Part shown: positions 43,008-43,728 of the stretch, one piece after another
Layout of the letters: each line of letters starts with the position of its first letter
Numbering within the stretch: the stretch's first letter is position 1
Source: Pseudomonas fluorescens
GTDB lineage: Bacteria; Pseudomonadota; Gammaproteobacteria; Pseudomonadales; Pseudomonadaceae
Assembly: GCF_005938625.1 (NCBI RefSeq)
Contig: NZ_VCNJ01000059.1
Span: forward strand, 1-43,728
Direction of reading: 5' to 3'
DNA: 43,728 bases
Position numbers and translations under genes: made by a program
Notes under the pieces: generated by a model
Databases searched by the model: none
Told to the model about the DNA's origin: nothing
What the model saw: the letters and a program-made list of their open reading frames with translations, nothing else

Positions 43008-43023
43008 CGGGCTACTAAACCCG
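43008..43023 (-). promoter_or_regulatory. Leader hairpin B, upstream (seqA-like)
   Basis: CGGG/CCCG closes a loop reading TTTAGTAG on the minus strand. The adjacent hairpin CCACTG/CAGTGG at 43025-43041 corresponds to TCACTG/CAGTGA of copy A, with a compensated closing pair. Confidence 0.6.
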
Positions 43024-43070
43024 ACCACTGATGGGCAGTGGCAGGCAAACGATATAGCCCGCGCTATGGT

Positions 43071-43129
43071 CGTGTAAGCCGGCGGATTCTGGCGTACGCG
43101 TAGGTAACGGCGCAAGGTGTTGTAGGCCC
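43071..43129. repeat. Conserved 59-bp block of duplicated leader, copy B
   Basis: Identical to 42103-42161. It lies upstream of the structured RNA with respect to the minus-strand gene. Confidence 0.6.
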
Positions 43130-43235
43130 AGTGGCGTAACGGGTTGTGTAATTTAAACGTGCTCACAAAATCATGTTTACGCACAGGAAATGCCGGACAG
43201 AGAGCGGTTCAAGTTTTTATCGTGTCAGCGAAATA

Positions 43236-43728
43236 GCCCCTCACCCTAGCCCTCTCCCGGAGGGAGAGGGGACTGACCTGAGGTGTTCGGGCGAGGTACG
43301 CCGACGTGAAATACCGGGGCGAACTCAGATTCTGAAACAGATCAAAAGCCCCTCACCCTAACCCTCTCCCAGAGGGAGAGGGGACTGATCGAGGTGTTTG
43401 GGCAAGGTACGCCGACGTGCGATACCGAGTTGAACTCAGATTCTGAAAAGCTCAAAAATCGGCTCCCTCTCCCTCCGGGAGAGGGCTGGGGTGAGGGGAA
43501 AATCCACCACAAATCCAAAGCCGAACACCCGCTCTTCGCCAATAGGCCGAGTGTCAGCTCGCCTGCTTTTGATCTTGATCCACGGGCGACGTCGGAAGGC
43601 TGAGTGGAGGGATTGATCCGGGGGTGGGAGCGCAGCGACCGTTTGGCGCAGCCAAACACAGCGAGAGGAGGTGCAGCGAAGCAAACCGTAGGCGCTGCGC
43701 CCGGATCGATCCCGCAGCGAAGGAACCC
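43236..43728. repeat. Right copy of dispersed repeat, with tandem 112-bp units
   Basis: Two imperfect units with a 112-base period begin at 43236 and 43348 (GCCCCTCACCCTA, then CCTCTCCC facing GGGAGAGG). From 43348 to the end the sequence matches 54-446 in the same orientation. Further hairpins (CCCTCTCCC-TCC-GGGAGAGGG near 43470) are present. ORFs within it look spurious. No gene is called here. Confidence 0.75.

Noticed and set aside
41221..43129. Repeated palindromes as a CRISPR array
   Set aside because: The repeats are REP sequences in alternating orientation with irregular spacing, and there are no cas genes.

Overview
The window looks like a chromosomal segment of a Pseudomonas fluorescens/putida-group bacterium. 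The evidence is GC-rich coding sequence, many Pseudomonas REP palindromes built around GAGCCTGCTCGC, PvdS-type promoter boxes, an Aer receptor, a DUF6124-type gene pair and pyoverdine-type peptide synthetases. No RNA polymerase, ribosomal or tRNA genes are present, and no CRISPR array was seen.

Left two thirds (about 0.6-28.4 kb, all minus strand): a pyoverdine (pseudobactin) peptide-chain locus. Reading in the direction of transcription from the right, it holds an MFS transporter, a type II thioesterase, a SyrP-like Fe(II)/2-oxoglutarate hydroxylase, then three consecutive NRPS genes with six modules, and finally a separate HSL-type alpha/beta hydrolase behind an intrinsic terminator. Pocket residues read from the six adenylation domains, together with the placement of the epimerisation domains, predict L-Lys, D-Asp (hydroxylated), L-Ala, D-Thr, L-Ala, D-Orn(OH). 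This agrees in order and in alpha-carbon stereochemistry with the peptide of pseudobactin from Pseudomonas B10 as I remember it. Two sites matching TAAAT-N16-CGT (PvdS iron-starvation boxes, one with a single mismatch) lie before the thioesterase and before the first NRPS gene. The last NRPS ends in an epimerisation domain and has no thioesterase, which fits a terminal hydroxy-ornithine that can cyclise onto its own thioester. The chromophore synthetase PvdL, the ornithine hydroxylase PvdA, the periplasmic maturation genes and the receptor are not in the window.

Middle (28.6-36.4 kb): an SDR oxidoreductase translationally coupled to a GH15 glucoamylase-like hydrolase; a MITE-like inverted repeat; a small unknown protein; an AT-rich, probably acquired gene that fuses a nucleoside-phosphorylase-like domain to a histidine-kinase-type ATPase domain (a candidate defence gene); a GlxA-type AraC regulator divergent from an isonitrile hydratase gene (inhA), with a clear operator between them; and a CPBP-family membrane protease.

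Right (36.4-43.7 kb): the aerotaxis receptor aer, a decayed c-type cytochrome start, two lipoprotein genes, a possible 47-residue protein, and a tandem segmental duplication of about 0.97 kb. Each copy of the duplication carries a DUF6124-like gene behind a structured leader. The leaders have diverged in sequence but keep their pairing by compensatory changes, and they resemble the phage P4 CI / C4 antisense-RNA arrangement (two hairpin loops complementary to one segment inside a long stem). Both ends of the window lie inside copies of one dispersed repeat in the same orientation.
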